Notes: generated by a model not told the origin, from the letters alone. 64,000 nt of DNA from Leptonema sp964619535 (GCA_964619535.1 CAZUEX010000010.1:62001-126000); one strand, 5' to 3'; counted from the stretch's first letter, positions 52,767-61,746 are shown. Program-made: numbers and translations.

Positions 52767-54686
52767 ATGAGTCTGAATTCCAATATACCATCCGGTCCCA
52801 TGGATCAGAAGTGGGACAATCATAAGTTCAATCTGAAACTGGTAAACCCTGCCAACAAGCGTAAGTTTGATATTATTGTTGTCGGAACCGGGCTGGCAGG
52901 TGCATCTGCAGCGGCCACGCTGGGTGAGCTTGGTTATAACGTGAAGTCCTTCTGTTTTCAGGACAGCCCTCGACGTGCGCACTCCATTGCAGCACAGGGG
53001 GGAATCAATGCCGCCAAGAATTATCAAAACGATGGCGACAGCATTCATCGACTTTTCTACGATACCGTAAAGGGAGGCGACTTCCGTGCCCGTGAAGCCA
53101 ACGTTCACCGTCTGGCTCAGGTATCTGTGAACATCATCGACCAGTGTGTGGCCCAGGGGATTCCTTTTGCCCGTGAATACGGTGGTTATCTGACAAACCG
53201 ATCCTTCGGTGGAGCTCAGGTGTCCCGTACCTTCTACGCTCGTGGACAGACAGGCCAGCAGCTTCTTCTCGGCGCCTACCAGGCACTGTCCCGTCAGATC
53301 GAAGCGGGTAGCGTTACGATGTATCCGCGGACCGAGCTGCTGGACGTTGTTGTCGAAGATGGCCGTGCACGGGGCATCGTTGTTCGAAACCTGGTAACCG
53401 GTGAAATCTCTGCGCACAGCGCTCATGCCGTCGTTCTGGCAACCGGTGGTTATTCGAACGTCTTCTTCTGGTCAACCAATGCAAAAGGCTGTAACGTAAC
53501 AGCTACCTGGCGTGCTTATAAAAAAGGCGCCTACATGGCCAATCCCTGTTATACACAGATCCACCCGACCTGTATTCCTGCTTCGGGCGATTATCAGTCC
53601 AAGCTGACGCTGATGTCTGAATCGCTGCGAAACGATGGTCGTGTATGGGTGCCGAAAAAGGCCGGCGATAAACGTCCGCCTGCTGAAATCCCTGAAAGTG
53701 AACGTGATTACTACCTGGAGCGCCGTTATCCGTCTTTCGGTAACCTTGTGCCTCGTGATATTGCCTCTCGCAACGCGAAGATGGTATGCGACGAAGGCCG
53801 AGGGGTAGGTCCGGGCGAGAAGCCTTATGCCGTATACCTGGATTTTGCAGATGCAATTCAGAGACTTGGCAAGGCCAAGATTGCAGAGCGCTACGGCAAC
53901 CTGTTCGAGATGTATCAGAAGATCACGAACGAAGATCCGTATACCACGCCGATGCGTATGTACCCCGCTCCGCACTATACGATGGGCGGACTGTGGGTTG
54001 ATTACAACCTGATGAGCAACGTTCCGGGTCTCTTTGTGATCGGTGAAGCCAACTTCTCGGATCACGGTGCAAACCGTCTCGGTGCATCTGCTCTGATGCA
54101 GGGCCTGGCCGACGGCTATTTTGTGCTTCCGTATACGATTGGCGGTTATCTTGCCGAGCTCGGCTGGGATAAAGTCTCTGCTGAAACGGACGGCTTTAAA
54201 GAAGCCGTATCGTCTGTGCAGGAGCAAACGAAGAAGTTCCTGTCGATGAAGGGTGATAAGTCGCCAGATGACTATCACATGGAGCTTGGCAAGCTGATGC
54301 TTGAGAAATGTGGTATGGCCCGTAATGAGGCCGGTCTGAAAGAGGCTCTGAAGCGTATTCCTGAGCTTCGTTCTGAGTTCTGGAGCAATCTGCGTGTTAC
54401 GGGAAGCGGTGAGTCCATGAACCAGACGCTTGAAAAAGCCGGACGCGTGGCGGACTTCCTTGAGTTTGCGGAGCTTATGTGCCGCGATGCCTTGATGCGT
54501 GAAGAATCGTGTGGTGGTCACTTCCGTGAAGAGCATCAAACGCCGGAAGGAGAGGCTCTGCGACATGATGACAAATTCTCGTTTGTCGCCGCCTGGGAAT
54601 TCAAAGGCGTCGAAAAGGAACCGCAGCTCCACAAAGAAGAGCTGAATTTCGAAATTGTGAAGCCTTCGGCTCGCAGTTACAAATGA
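52767..54686 (+). CDS. sdhA: succinate dehydrogenase flavoprotein
   Basis: The 639-residue catalytic subunit oxidises succinate to fumarate and carries covalent FAD. The dinucleotide motif IIVVGTGLAGASAAATLGEL is at residues ~33-52. SPRRAHSIAAQGGINAAKNY contains the HSIAAQGG segment whose His normally holds the flavin. Further features are HLFYDTV-like HRLFYDTVKGG, the active-site HPT region CYTQIHPTC, GRGVGPGE, the AAPHYTMGGLWVDY substrate loop and GLFVIGEANFSDHGANRLGAS. The length and the PHYTMGGLW version belong to the long type that goes with a single di-haem cytochrome. It starts six bases after sdhC with GGAGG inside the sdhC end. Confidence 0.96.
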   Translation: MSLNSNIPSGPMDQKWDNHKFNLKLVNPANKRKFDIIVVGTGLAGASAAATLGELGYNVKSFCFQDSPRRAHSIAAQGGINAAKNYQNDGDSIHRLFYDTVKGGDFRAREANVHRLAQVSVNIIDQCVAQGIPFAREYGGYLTNRSFGGAQVSRTFYARGQTGQQLLLGAYQALSRQIEAGSVTMYPRTELLDVVVEDGRARGIVVRNLVTGEISAHSAHAVVLATGGYSNVFFWSTNAKGCNVTATWRAYKKGAYMANPCYTQIHPTCIPASGDYQSKLTLMSESLRNDGRVWVPKKAGDKRPPAEIPESERDYYLERRYPSFGNLVPRDIASRNAKMVCDEGRGVGPGEKPYAVYLDFADAIQRLGKAKIAERYGNLFEMYQKITNEDPYTTPMRMYPAPHYTMGGLWVDYNLMSNVPGLFVIGEANFSDHGANRLGASALMQGLADGYFVLPYTIGGYLAELGWDKVSAETDGFKEAVSSVQEQTKKFLSMKGDKSPDDYHMELGKLMLEKCGMARNEAGLKEALKRIPELRSEFWSNLRVTGSGESMNQTLEKAGRVADFLEFAELMCRDALMREESCGGHFREEHQTPEGEALRHDDKFSFVAAWEFKGVEKEPQLHKEELNFEIVKPSARSYK

Positions 54687-54714
54687 GACGATCTCAGGAA
54701 AGCACGAGGAAATT

Positions 54715-55488
54715 ATGAAGATTACTCTGAATATCTGGAGACAGAACGGCCCCGAAGACAAAGGCCGTCTGGTCAAATACGAGGTGGACGGTGTAAGCGA
54801 GCACTGGTCCTTTCTGGAAACGCTCGATGTACTCAATAACCGCCTGATTCATCAGGGCGAAGAACCTGTGGCCTTCGATCATGACTGCCGTGAAGGCATT
54901 TGCGGCATGTGTGGCTTCATGATCAACGGTACGGCCCATGGCCGTAAGTTCTCTCCGGAAGGAAGAACTACCGTCTGCCAGCTGCATATGCATAAGTTCA
55001 AGGATGGTGATGAGCTTACCCTTGAGCCATGGAGAGCCAAAGCCTTTCCGGTGATCAAGGACCTGATGGTGGATCGCTCTGCCTTTGATAAGGTGATCCA
55101 GGCCGGTGGCTACATCTCGGTGAATACGGGATCGGCTCCCGATGGAAATGCCATCCCTGTTCCCAAAGACAAGGCTGACGAGGCCATGAATGCTGCGGAA
55201 TGCATTGGCTGTGGAGCCTGCGTTGCTTCATGTAAAAATGCCTCGGCCATGCTCTTTGTGTCTGCCAAGGTATCGCATCTTGGTCTGCTTCCGCAAGGAC
55301 AACCGGAGCGTGCCCGCCGTGTGCAGCGAATGGTGGCCCGTATGGATTCGCTTGGCTTCGGTAACTGTACGAACCAGTACGAATGTGAGGCCTCCTGTCC
55401 GAAAGGCATCAGCGTAAGCTTTATCGCCAGGATGAATCGTGATTTCATCTGCACGGCTGCAAAAGACACATCGAACGTTGGTGACTGA
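54715..55488 (+). CDS. sdhB: succinate dehydrogenase iron-sulphur subunit
   Basis: The 257-residue electron-transfer subunit has an N-terminal 2Fe-2S domain with cysteines in HDCREGICGMCGFMI and, further on, CQLHM. The C-terminal domain carries CIGCGACVASCKN and later CTNQYECEASCPKGIS, which bind the 4Fe-4S and 3Fe-4S clusters. It passes electrons from the flavin to the anchor. Spacing to sdhA is 28 bases with GAGG before the ATG. It ends the sdhCAB operon, which is closed by a strong terminator. Confidence 0.96.
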   Translation: MKITLNIWRQNGPEDKGRLVKYEVDGVSEHWSFLETLDVLNNRLIHQGEEPVAFDHDCREGICGMCGFMINGTAHGRKFSPEGRTTVCQLHMHKFKDGDELTLEPWRAKAFPVIKDLMVDRSAFDKVIQAGGYISVNTGSAPDGNAIPVPKDKADEAMNAAECIGCGACVASCKNASAMLFVSAKVSHLGLLPQGQPERARRVQRMVARMDSLGFGNCTNQYECEASCPKGISVSFIARMNRDFICTAAKDTSNVGD

Positions 55489-55513
55489 TCTGCGGCAAAA
55501 GCCGATTGTGAAG

Positions 55514-55543
55514 AAGGCCGGAATCATCCGGCCTTTTTTATTT
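55514..55543 (+). terminator. terminator of the sdhCAB operon
   Basis: AAGGCCGGA at 55514-55522 and TCCGGCCTT at 55527-55535 form a 9-bp stem with an ATCA loop, followed by TTTTATTT. Confidence 0.93.
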
Positions 55544-55606
55544 CAGGGGCGAAGAGAACATAACAACGAACACCCTATACTATACAGGAAGAGTCTCAGT
55601 TCGTAA

Positions 55607-55621
55607 TGCGAATGAGAATGA
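55607..55621 (+). promoter_or_regulatory. Fur-like box upstream of the outer-membrane protein gene
   Basis: TGCGAATGAGAATGA agrees with the 7-1-7 Fur consensus TGATAATNATTATCA at ten of fourteen informative positions and has the repeated GAATGA hexamers often seen in Fur sites. It ends 12 bases upstream of the -35 element at 55634. Iron control of the downstream porin is a reasonable hypothesis, not a demonstration. Confidence 0.45.
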
Positions 55622-55633
55622 GTCACAATCTTC

Positions 55634-55662
55634 TTGACAGGGCGGTCGTCCCTCTGTATATA
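55634..55662 (+). promoter_or_regulatory. sigma-70 promoter of the outer-membrane protein gene
   Basis: TTGACA (55634-55639) is separated by exactly 17 bases from TATATA (55657-55662), an almost perfect vegetative promoter. The start site would be near 55669, giving a leader of about 11 bases before the ATG at 55680 that includes the GGAGG ribosome site. Confidence 0.8.
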
Positions 55663-55679
55663 GCCCGTGGAGGTTGAAA

Positions 55680-57377
55680 ATGAGACTGAAAATCAAGAAA
55701 AAGGCATGGCCTCTGAGCCCATTGCTGCTTTTGTTCTCGGCTCCGCTGCTGGCCCAGGAGCCGGCAGATGAGCGTTCGAGACGTGCAGCCCCTGGTGGAA
55801 TGTCCGATCGAGACAGAATAGAACTTCTGGAAGAAGAAGTAGAGAATCTAAAGCTGAAACGAGCCACGAAAGAATATCGTAGCTATGGTGGCCTGGGTCC
55901 AGCAGCATCCAGCGTATACTTCGTTGAAGAAGGTCTTACCTGGGGTGGTTATGGCGAGGTAAAATACCAGAACTATCAGTCGTCGTATAAAAAGGACGGC
56001 GGTAACCTTCATCGCTTTGTTCTTTATGCCGGTTATCGTTTCAATGAGTGGATCGTATTGAATACGGAAATCGAGTACGAGCATGCAGGCTTCGAGTCCA
56101 CAAGCGTCTGTACGGGCATTTCTACCACGACGGAAACCGTGGATACAGATGATGGAGCCGGAAGCGTGGACGTACTGGCCTCTGCAAACTGTAATAAAAG
56201 CAGCGTCCAGAAGGGCGAGGTGTATGCAGAGTTCATGTACCTGGACTTTAAGTTCCATGATTCTTTCCAGGTTGCAGCCGGATTGCAGCTGATGCCGATG
56301 GGCATTATCAATGAGAATCATGAACCGACCACCTTCTATTCTGTAGAGCGTCCGTATACGGAATCCCAGATCATTCCTTCGACCTGGCGTGATATCGGAA
56401 TCATGGTTCACGGTGATGTGGCAGGCGGACTGGTGTCCTACAAGGCCGGTGTCTTCAATGGCATGAAGGGCTCAGGTTTCAGCGACTCGTCCTGGATTCG
56501 CGGCGGTCGCTACAAAGGGTCGAAGGTTAGCTTCCAGGATATTGCCTACGTTGCCTCGCTGGATATCCATCCTGTAGAAGGCCTGACGGCCGGTGGCTCC
56601 TACTATCATGGCTGGGCCGGACAGGATGAGATTACAAAGGCCGATCTGGCCACGCGTCTTGATGCCAGCCAGGTCTTTGCCGGTGTGGCAGATGCAGATC
56701 TGCAAAGCCGTCTGACGGCCTACGCACAGGCGGAGTGGGATCAGTCACGCAAGATTCGTCCGCTTGTACGAATTGCCGAGGGGCATGTTCAGTTTGAAAA
56801 GGGGCCGTTCAGCCTTACAGGACTCTTTGCCCGTGGCTGGATCGACGAAGAAGGAGCCCGTGCTCTGAATATGGAGACCGGCAAGAACATCGCCACAGAG
56901 GTGGAAGGTGGCTACGTTACGGTTGGATATAACATCGCCACCCTGTTTGGATGGACCCACAAGCTTGTCGTCTTCGGTCGTACCGAATACGTGAACACGG
57001 CGAAGAATACGGTGAAAGCAGGGCTTGAGCAGTACATTGAAAACGAAGTTGCAAAGCAGTCGGGCGGGCTGTTGAAGACGTCTGATGAAAGCACCACTCT
57101 TCCCGGTGTGCTTACCGTTTCGGAGGCGAAGAAATACGGTGTCGTTACCAGTACTTCGGATTTTGCCGAATATGTTGAGCCTGGAACACCGAGCAAGGTA
57201 AACGATCGGCGGATTCAGACCGTTGGCTTTGCCTATTATCCGCATCCGAATGTGGCAATCAAGGCAGACTACGAATGGTGGGATTCGCAATCCGATCTGT
57301 ATCTCGATGATGACCGATTCAATACGAGCAACAACAAGATTGATCGCCTGAATCTTGCTGTTACCTTCATATTCTAA
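55680..57377 (+). CDS. porin-like outer-membrane protein with an N-terminal coiled coil
   Basis: The 565-residue protein has a signal peptide (MRLKIKKKAWPLSPLLLLFS, with APLLAQ as the cut site). A short coiled coil follows (SDRDRIELLEEEVENLKLKR) and then a long strand-rich domain with many aromatic and Gly residues (WGGYGEVKYQNYQS, FVLYAGYRFNEWIVLNTEIE, VAAGLQLMPMG, FAYYPHPNVAIKADYEWWDS). The C terminus LNLAVTFIF ends in Phe, typical of outer-membrane barrels. The coiled-coil-plus-barrel design resembles trimeric porins with periplasmic contact and some phosphate-selective porins; the substrate is unknown. I placed the start at ATG 55680 because GGAGG lies about 6 bases upstream; a TTG at 55674 is possible. 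A strong promoter and a Fur-like box precede it. Confidence 0.85.
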   Translation: MRLKIKKKAWPLSPLLLLFSAPLLAQEPADERSRRAAPGGMSDRDRIELLEEEVENLKLKRATKEYRSYGGLGPAASSVYFVEEGLTWGGYGEVKYQNYQSSYKKDGGNLHRFVLYAGYRFNEWIVLNTEIEYEHAGFESTSVCTGISTTTETVDTDDGAGSVDVLASANCNKSSVQKGEVYAEFMYLDFKFHDSFQVAAGLQLMPMGIINENHEPTTFYSVERPYTESQIIPSTWRDIGIMVHGDVAGGLVSYKAGVFNGMKGSGFSDSSWIRGGRYKGSKVSFQDIAYVASLDIHPVEGLTAGGSYYHGWAGQDEITKADLATRLDASQVFAGVADADLQSRLTAYAQAEWDQSRKIRPLVRIAEGHVQFEKGPFSLTGLFARGWIDEEGARALNMETGKNIATEVEGGYVTVGYNIATLFGWTHKLVVFGRTEYVNTAKNTVKAGLEQYIENEVAKQSGGLLKTSDESTTLPGVLTVSEAKKYGVVTSTSDFAEYVEPGTPSKVNDRRIQTVGFAYYPHPNVAIKADYEWWDSQSDLYLDDDRFNTSNNKIDRLNLAVTFIF

Positions 57378-57424
57378 GTCAGTGCGATTCGGGAAGCTGT
57401 CGTCTTTCCGAATCCGCTTCGGGG

Positions 57425-57453
57425 ATCCGGGCCCGAGCCCGGATTTCCTTTTT
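57425..57453 (+). terminator. terminator of the outer-membrane protein gene
   Basis: ATCCGGGC at 57425-57432 and GCCCGGAT at 57437-57444 form an 8-bp stem with a CCGA loop, followed by TTCCTTTTT. The phosphoglucomutase gene starts 52 bases further on. Confidence 0.88.
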
Positions 57454-57504
57454 GCGTGTTTCAATAATGCTTGCCCGTAAGGCCGGAGGCGGCAATTTTG
57501 CAGC

Positions 57505-59262
57505 ATGTCCAATCCGACCATTCAGAAACGCATTCTCGACTGGTGTGCGCCTTCTTTCCCTCTTGAGATTCGAGACGAGGCAGCAAAGATCTATCAGCGT
57601 TATCTTTCCGGTGACCGGGGCGAAGAGGTGTTCGCCTACATGGAAGAACTGAAGTTCGGAACCGGTGGTCTGCGCGGTGTGCTCGGTAACGGTCCCAATC
57701 GTATGAATGCCTGGACGGTCGGAAAGTCCACCCTTGGCTTTGCCCGTTACCTGAACAAGAAATTCGAAACACCCTCCGTGGTAATTGCCCATGACTCGCG
57801 CCGCATGAGCCCTGAGTTTGCGCGTATTACGGCAGGTGTGTTTGCAGGACAGGGCATCAAGGTGCATCTGTTCGATGGCGTTACCCCGACGCCCATTCTT
57901 TCGTATGCCATTCGAAAGTTGAAGGCCTCAGGTGGCGTGGTGATTACTGCCTCGCATAACCCTCCGGAATATAACGGCTATAAGGTCTATCTATCGGACG
58001 GATCACAGTTTACCGGCACCGATCAGGTTGAGCTCGAAAAAGAGATCGAGTCGATTGAAGGCTGGGACATCCCTTTTGTGGAAACAGATGAGCCGATCTA
58101 TCAGAAAAGTGTGATGATGATCGGCGATAAGATCAAGAAATCCTACTATGATGAATTCGACTCTGTACAATGGGTGAAGAAACTATCGAAGCCTCTTACC
58201 ATTGTCTATTCTCCCCTGCATGGAACGGGGGGCTCCTACATGCCCGGGCTGCTTGAAAAATATGGCGCAAAGGTCATTCCTGTTGCCGAGCAGATCGAGC
58301 CGGACGGCGAATTCCCTACCGTGGCCTTTCCGAATCCCGAAGAGCCAGAAGCCCTAAATCTGTGCCGGCAGACGGCATTGAAGTATAAGGCCGACCTTTT
58401 CGTGGCCACCGATCCCGATGCCGACCGTATGGGTGCCGGAATCCTGAATGCAGATGGCGATTATACATTGATTAACGGCAACCAGACCGGGTCCATTCTC
58501 TGTGCGTTTTTGTGCGAGAATTATGCAAAGCCCGGTGCACAGGTGTTCAAGACCATCGTCACTACCGAGCTTCAGAAGCGTATTGCAGAGGCCAATGGCG
58601 TGGCCGTGCGCGATGTACTGACAGGGTTCAAATACATTGCCGAGCAGATGCGCTGGCTTGAAAACAATGAGGCAGGGTTCGATTCGTCGAAGGATTACTA
58701 TCTGTTCGGTGGCGAAGAGTCCTACGGTTATCTACCAATCGATTTTGTTCGCGACAAGGATTCCCTGTCGTCGACCTTGCTTCTGTGCATGGTGGCCGAT
58801 CAAAAGGGTAACCTGCTTGATTACCTGGATGAAATCTATCTGAAGTATGGCCTTTATCTTGAAGACCTGAAGTCCGTAACCATGAAAGGCCTGGATGGCC
58901 TGGAGCGCATGAACCGTGCCATCGATGAACTGCGTGCCTCTGACATGAAGGGGGTGAAGCTCGGGGACCGCACCATCGTTTCTGTTCTGGATTACAAAAT
59001 GCAAACCGTTGACGGTAAGCCCGATGCAGAGAGATTCGCCAACCTCCCCAAATCGAACGTATTGCAGTTTATTCTCGATGCCGAAGGCGTGTTAACGATC
59101 CGCCCGTCCGGCACCGAGCCGAAGGTGAAGCTTTATGCCAGCCTGAAGCATCCGTTACAGCCCCAGAGTATCGAAGAGCTGCGATCACTGCGCAAGGAGC
59201 TGGAAAACGAGCTTTCCACCGTTTCAGGGCTGTTCCTGGCAAAGACGGGCCTTACGGGTTGA
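57505..59262 (+). CDS. pgm: phosphoglucomutase/phosphomannomutase
   Basis: The 585-residue enzyme interconverts hexose 1- and 6-phosphates. The FGTGGLRGVLGNGPNRMN N terminus is the usual opening. The catalytic phosphoserine is in VVITASHNPPEYNGYKVY, the metal-binding loop is VATDPDADRMGAG, the sugar-binding loop is YLFGGEESYGYLP, and the phosphate-binding loop is TIRPSGTEPKVKLY near the C terminus. The length and these forms fit the PGM2-like bacterial alpha-phosphoglucomutase. With the debranching-type glycosidase in this window it would channel glucose units to and from glycogen and cell-envelope sugars. No strong ribosome site precedes it; the preceding GGAGGC is at about -18. Confidence 0.93.
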   Translation: MSNPTIQKRILDWCAPSFPLEIRDEAAKIYQRYLSGDRGEEVFAYMEELKFGTGGLRGVLGNGPNRMNAWTVGKSTLGFARYLNKKFETPSVVIAHDSRRMSPEFARITAGVFAGQGIKVHLFDGVTPTPILSYAIRKLKASGGVVITASHNPPEYNGYKVYLSDGSQFTGTDQVELEKEIESIEGWDIPFVETDEPIYQKSVMMIGDKIKKSYYDEFDSVQWVKKLSKPLTIVYSPLHGTGGSYMPGLLEKYGAKVIPVAEQIEPDGEFPTVAFPNPEEPEALNLCRQTALKYKADLFVATDPDADRMGAGILNADGDYTLINGNQTGSILCAFLCENYAKPGAQVFKTIVTTELQKRIAEANGVAVRDVLTGFKYIAEQMRWLENNEAGFDSSKDYYLFGGEESYGYLPIDFVRDKDSLSSTLLLCMVADQKGNLLDYLDEIYLKYGLYLEDLKSVTMKGLDGLERMNRAIDELRASDMKGVKLGDRTIVSVLDYKMQTVDGKPDAERFANLPKSNVLQFILDAEGVLTIRPSGTEPKVKLYASLKHPLQPQSIEELRSLRKELENELSTVSGLFLAKTGLTG

Positions 59263-59290
59263 TTCCTGCTGAATACAGCCCCGCTGTGTC

Positions 59291-59322
59291 GGCACGCTGC
59301 GGTGCCTCTGGCTGTTAGCCAG
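59291..59322 (+). other. two adjacent hairpins in the pgm-aminotransferase gap
   Basis: GGCAC/GTGCC (59291-59295 and 59302-59306) and CTGGCT/AGCCAG (59308-59313 and 59317-59322) form two back-to-back stems 29 bases after pgm. The region 59263-59525 has no open gene. A third short stem (TCCGCA/TGCGGA, 59487-59503) lies near the next start. There is no T run, so this may be a structured leader, a processing site or a small RNA rather than a terminator. Confidence 0.4.
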
Positions 59323-59525
59323 GAAGCTAGAACCTCAACAGGCACAAACGTTCTTTGAGACGTCCTTTCAATGTCGACCGTCCGTCTATGGATGCGCTTC
59401 AGTGTTACGATAGCGCTTCATCAATCCCAATCCAGATTATGTGACTATCGGGATCGTAGAGAATAGGATAGAAGAAAGACTTTGCCTCCGCAGTGGATGC
59501 GGAAAACTGTTACCGGGAGAATCCT

Positions 59526-60788
59526 ATGCACGATCATGATCAAGACCAGCACGGTGAAACGGCGGCATCGCCCGATATCTGGCAGCCTCCATCCTACGAA
59601 GAGGTCGAAGAAAAAACCAACCGATATGTGCTTGGCACCTATAAGCGCTATCCCGTTGCCTTTTATTTTGGACAGGGAGCGATGCTGTATGACCTGCAGC
59701 AGAAGGAATACATCGACTTTTTAAGCGGTATCTCGGTTACCAGTCTTGGTCATGGTGAAGCCGATATCATCGAGGCCATTCGTGAGCAGGCCGATCGTAT
59801 TATTCACAGTTCCAATCTTTACTACAATGCTGAGCAGGCACAGTTTGCCGAGGCATTGATCCTGCATTCCTTTCCGGGCAAGGTCTTCTTCTCCAATTCC
59901 GGCGCAGAGGCAAACGAGGCAGCCTTCAAGCTGATGCGTCGTCATGGGCAGCTGCATAAGTCCGGAGCACAGAGGATCATCGCAACCGAACATAGTTTTC
60001 ATGGACGTACGGCTGCTGCCATGGCCATGACAGGCAACACAAAGGTGCGCAGCGGCTTCGGTCATCTTCTGCCCGAGATCTCTCATATTCCGGCCGATCT
60101 GACCACCCTGGAGCGTACCTTTGAGCAGTACGGTGGTGAAATCTGCGGCATGATCTTTGAGCCCGTGCAGGGTGAGGGTGGAATCCGGCCTCTGCCCGTG
60201 GACTTTGTGCGCAGGGCTCGCGAACTCTGCAATCAGCACAACGCCATCCTTGTAGTCGATGAGATCCAGACGGGGCTCGGGCGAACAGGCAGCCTGTTTG
60301 CTTTCGAGCATTACGACATCGTTCCCGATGCCATGACACTGGCAAAAGCTCTGGGAGGAGGCCTGCCTCTTGGTGCACTGATCGTTGCAGAGAAACATGC
60401 ATCAACCCTGGACGTCGGTATGCATGGCAGCACGTTTGGTGGGAACCATCTGGCCTGCCGTGTGGGCTATGAGGTGCTTCGCATCCTGGTCGGACGCGAA
60501 ATCATCGATAACGTCAACTCCATGTCGGAGTACTTCTTTCAGCGTCTGAAGATGATGCAGGAGAAGATTCCTGCCATCCAGGAGGTCCGTGGCATCGGGT
60601 TGATGATCGGCATCGAACTGGACCGTCCGTCTCAGCCGGTGGTCGCTCGATGCCTGGAAAAGGGACTGATCGTGAATGCAACTGCCGATACCGTGGTACG
60701 TCTGCTCCCGCCGCTAAACCTGGATCTGGATACGGCAGCGGCAGGGCTGGACATCCTGGAAGAGGCACTTTTAGAGCTGAAGCCCTGA
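59526..60788 (+). CDS. class III aminotransferase, acetylornithine/ornithine aminotransferase-like
   Basis: The 420-residue PLP enzyme has the class III layout: GQGAMLYDLQQKEYIDFLSG, the SNSGAEANEAAFKLMRRHG helix (phosphate and ring contacts), HSFHGRTAAAMAMTGN and FEPVQGEGGIRPLP. VVDEIQTGLGRTG contains the Asp that holds the PLP nitrogen, and the Schiff-base lysine is in MTLAKALGGGLPLGA. The FGGNHLACRVG and RLLPPLN segments are also as in ArgD. It most resembles ArgD/acetylornithine aminotransferase of arginine synthesis, but ornithine or lysine types cannot be excluded and no other arg genes are near. The start at 59526 is preferred because GGGAG lies about 6 bases upstream; an in-frame ATG at 59493 exists. 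Confidence 0.9.
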   Translation: MHDHDQDQHGETAASPDIWQPPSYEEVEEKTNRYVLGTYKRYPVAFYFGQGAMLYDLQQKEYIDFLSGISVTSLGHGEADIIEAIREQADRIIHSSNLYYNAEQAQFAEALILHSFPGKVFFSNSGAEANEAAFKLMRRHGQLHKSGAQRIIATEHSFHGRTAAAMAMTGNTKVRSGFGHLLPEISHIPADLTTLERTFEQYGGEICGMIFEPVQGEGGIRPLPVDFVRRARELCNQHNAILVVDEIQTGLGRTGSLFAFEHYDIVPDAMTLAKALGGGLPLGALIVAEKHASTLDVGMHGSTFGGNHLACRVGYEVLRILVGREIIDNVNSMSEYFFQRLKMMQEKIPAIQEVRGIGLMIGIELDRPSQPVVARCLEKGLIVNATADTVVRLLPPLNLDLDTAAAGLDILEEALLELKP

Positions 60789-60789
60789 T

Positions 60790-60972
60790 TCAGGACCTTT
60801 TACGAAGGACCGTACCCAGGAGGTTGAGGGCATCAAAGAACTCCGTTTCGATCTACAGGCCGGCCCTTTCCGTGAAGGCTGCAAAGCGTTCGGGACTCAA
60901 GGAGGCAAAGCATTGCTTTCGCCTGGCGTTTAAGAGCTTGATGCGCTGTTCGATCGGGGTTGCCACCGTCAT
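60790..60972 (-). pseudogene. possible small gene interrupted by TAG
   Basis: On the minus strand the frame MTVATPIEQRIKLLNARRKQ, CFASLSPERFAAFTERAGL reads to TAG at 60853-60855 and continues IETEFFDALNLLGTVLRKRS to a TGA at 60790-60792. Both parts look like amphipathic helical protein, and the frame is open further upstream (SREFGISLLRLILALQAA), so the true start may lie beyond 60972. No family is recognised. This is the only coding-like signal in the 318-base gap 60789-61106. It might be a decayed gene or a chance frame. Confidence 0.28.
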
Positions 60973-61106
60973 AGCTGCCTGGAGAGCGAGAATGAGTCTC
61001 AGCAATGAGATGCCGAATTCCCGGCTGTCTATTCCCTTTTGTTCCGATCCGTCCGATCCCGGAAAATCCTGCAGCCTTCGGGCATGGTCGGCCGATATTG
61101 TGGGAG

Positions 61107-61703
61107 ATGGCTGGCATTCAAAATATCGATTTTTCGCATAAGCTATCCGGGGCTTCGTCCCGTCCCGCAGCCCAGCAAAAGACACCTGTTGAGCTATCGA
61201 GGATTCTCGGATGGGGACTGGCCGGAGCCATTCTGGTCTTTACCGCAGGCATCCTGGTAGGCCTGAAGATTGCCGAGCTGAAGAATATGGAGAAGAATCT
61301 GGTCAAGTATCCGGATGGAAAGTCTACCTCCTTTGCCAATGTGCCGGCAACCAGGACGTCCGAAGAAAACAAGCCCACGGTTCGCAACACCCAGGCAGGT
61401 GAAGAAAGGGCCCGGCTGATCATCCGCATCGGTGCCTTTTCGGCCGGTCGTGCCGGAGAGCTGGCCCGCTCCCTGAATGAGATGCCTGAGCTGCGGGATA
61501 TTGACTTCCTGCCCTGCGAAGGGGTAGAGGATCTGAATCCGGACAGGCTGCATGTCTTTGCCGTACCGGTTGAGGGATCGAGCGTGCATCGACTCTTTGC
61601 CGGCTGTTATGCGTCGAAGGCCGATGCAAAAGAGGCGTTGCAGGTCCTGCATTCCCTTGGCGTTGCCTCGCTAAAGGACAGCAAGCTCTACGAGCTTGAA
61701 TGA
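61107..61703 (+). CDS. SPOR-domain-like single-span membrane protein
   Basis: The 198-residue protein has a cytoplasmic N terminus (MAGIQNIDFSHKLSGASSRP), one membrane span (ILGWGLAGAILVFTAGILVG), a polar linker, and a C-terminal ~75-residue domain. That domain (LIIRIGAFSAGRAGELARSL, LHVFAVPVEGSSVHRLFAGC, YASKADAKEALQVLHSLGV) is of the SPOR type with the expected beta-alpha-beta pattern and IGAF / YASKADA elements. SPOR domains bind denuded peptidoglycan at division sites. I chose the start at 61107 (GGGAG upstream); an earlier ATG at 61005 adds a proline-rich extension unlike the rest. Its end lies 43 bases before the MerR-type regulator start. Confidence 0.78.
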   Translation: MAGIQNIDFSHKLSGASSRPAAQQKTPVELSRILGWGLAGAILVFTAGILVGLKIAELKNMEKNLVKYPDGKSTSFANVPATRTSEENKPTVRNTQAGEERARLIIRIGAFSAGRAGELARSLNEMPELRDIDFLPCEGVEDLNPDRLHVFAVPVEGSSVHRLFAGCYASKADAKEALQVLHSLGVASLKDSKLYELE

Positions 61704-61746
61704 TAGGTTATTGACTTCCCTGCAAACTGCAGGAATCTATGCTGGA

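Noticed and set aside
52305..53426. 373-codon minus-strand frame across sdhC and sdhA
   Set aside because: Overlaps two recognised genes of the sdh operon and has no motif.
53472..54836. 454-codon minus-strand frame across sdhA
   Set aside because: It lies fully over the well-supported sdhA and sdhB sequence and shows no family motif.
59291..59322. Thought of a signal-recognition-particle RNA or tmRNA fragment
   Set aside because: None of the conserved core sequences of those RNAs is present; only simple hairpins.
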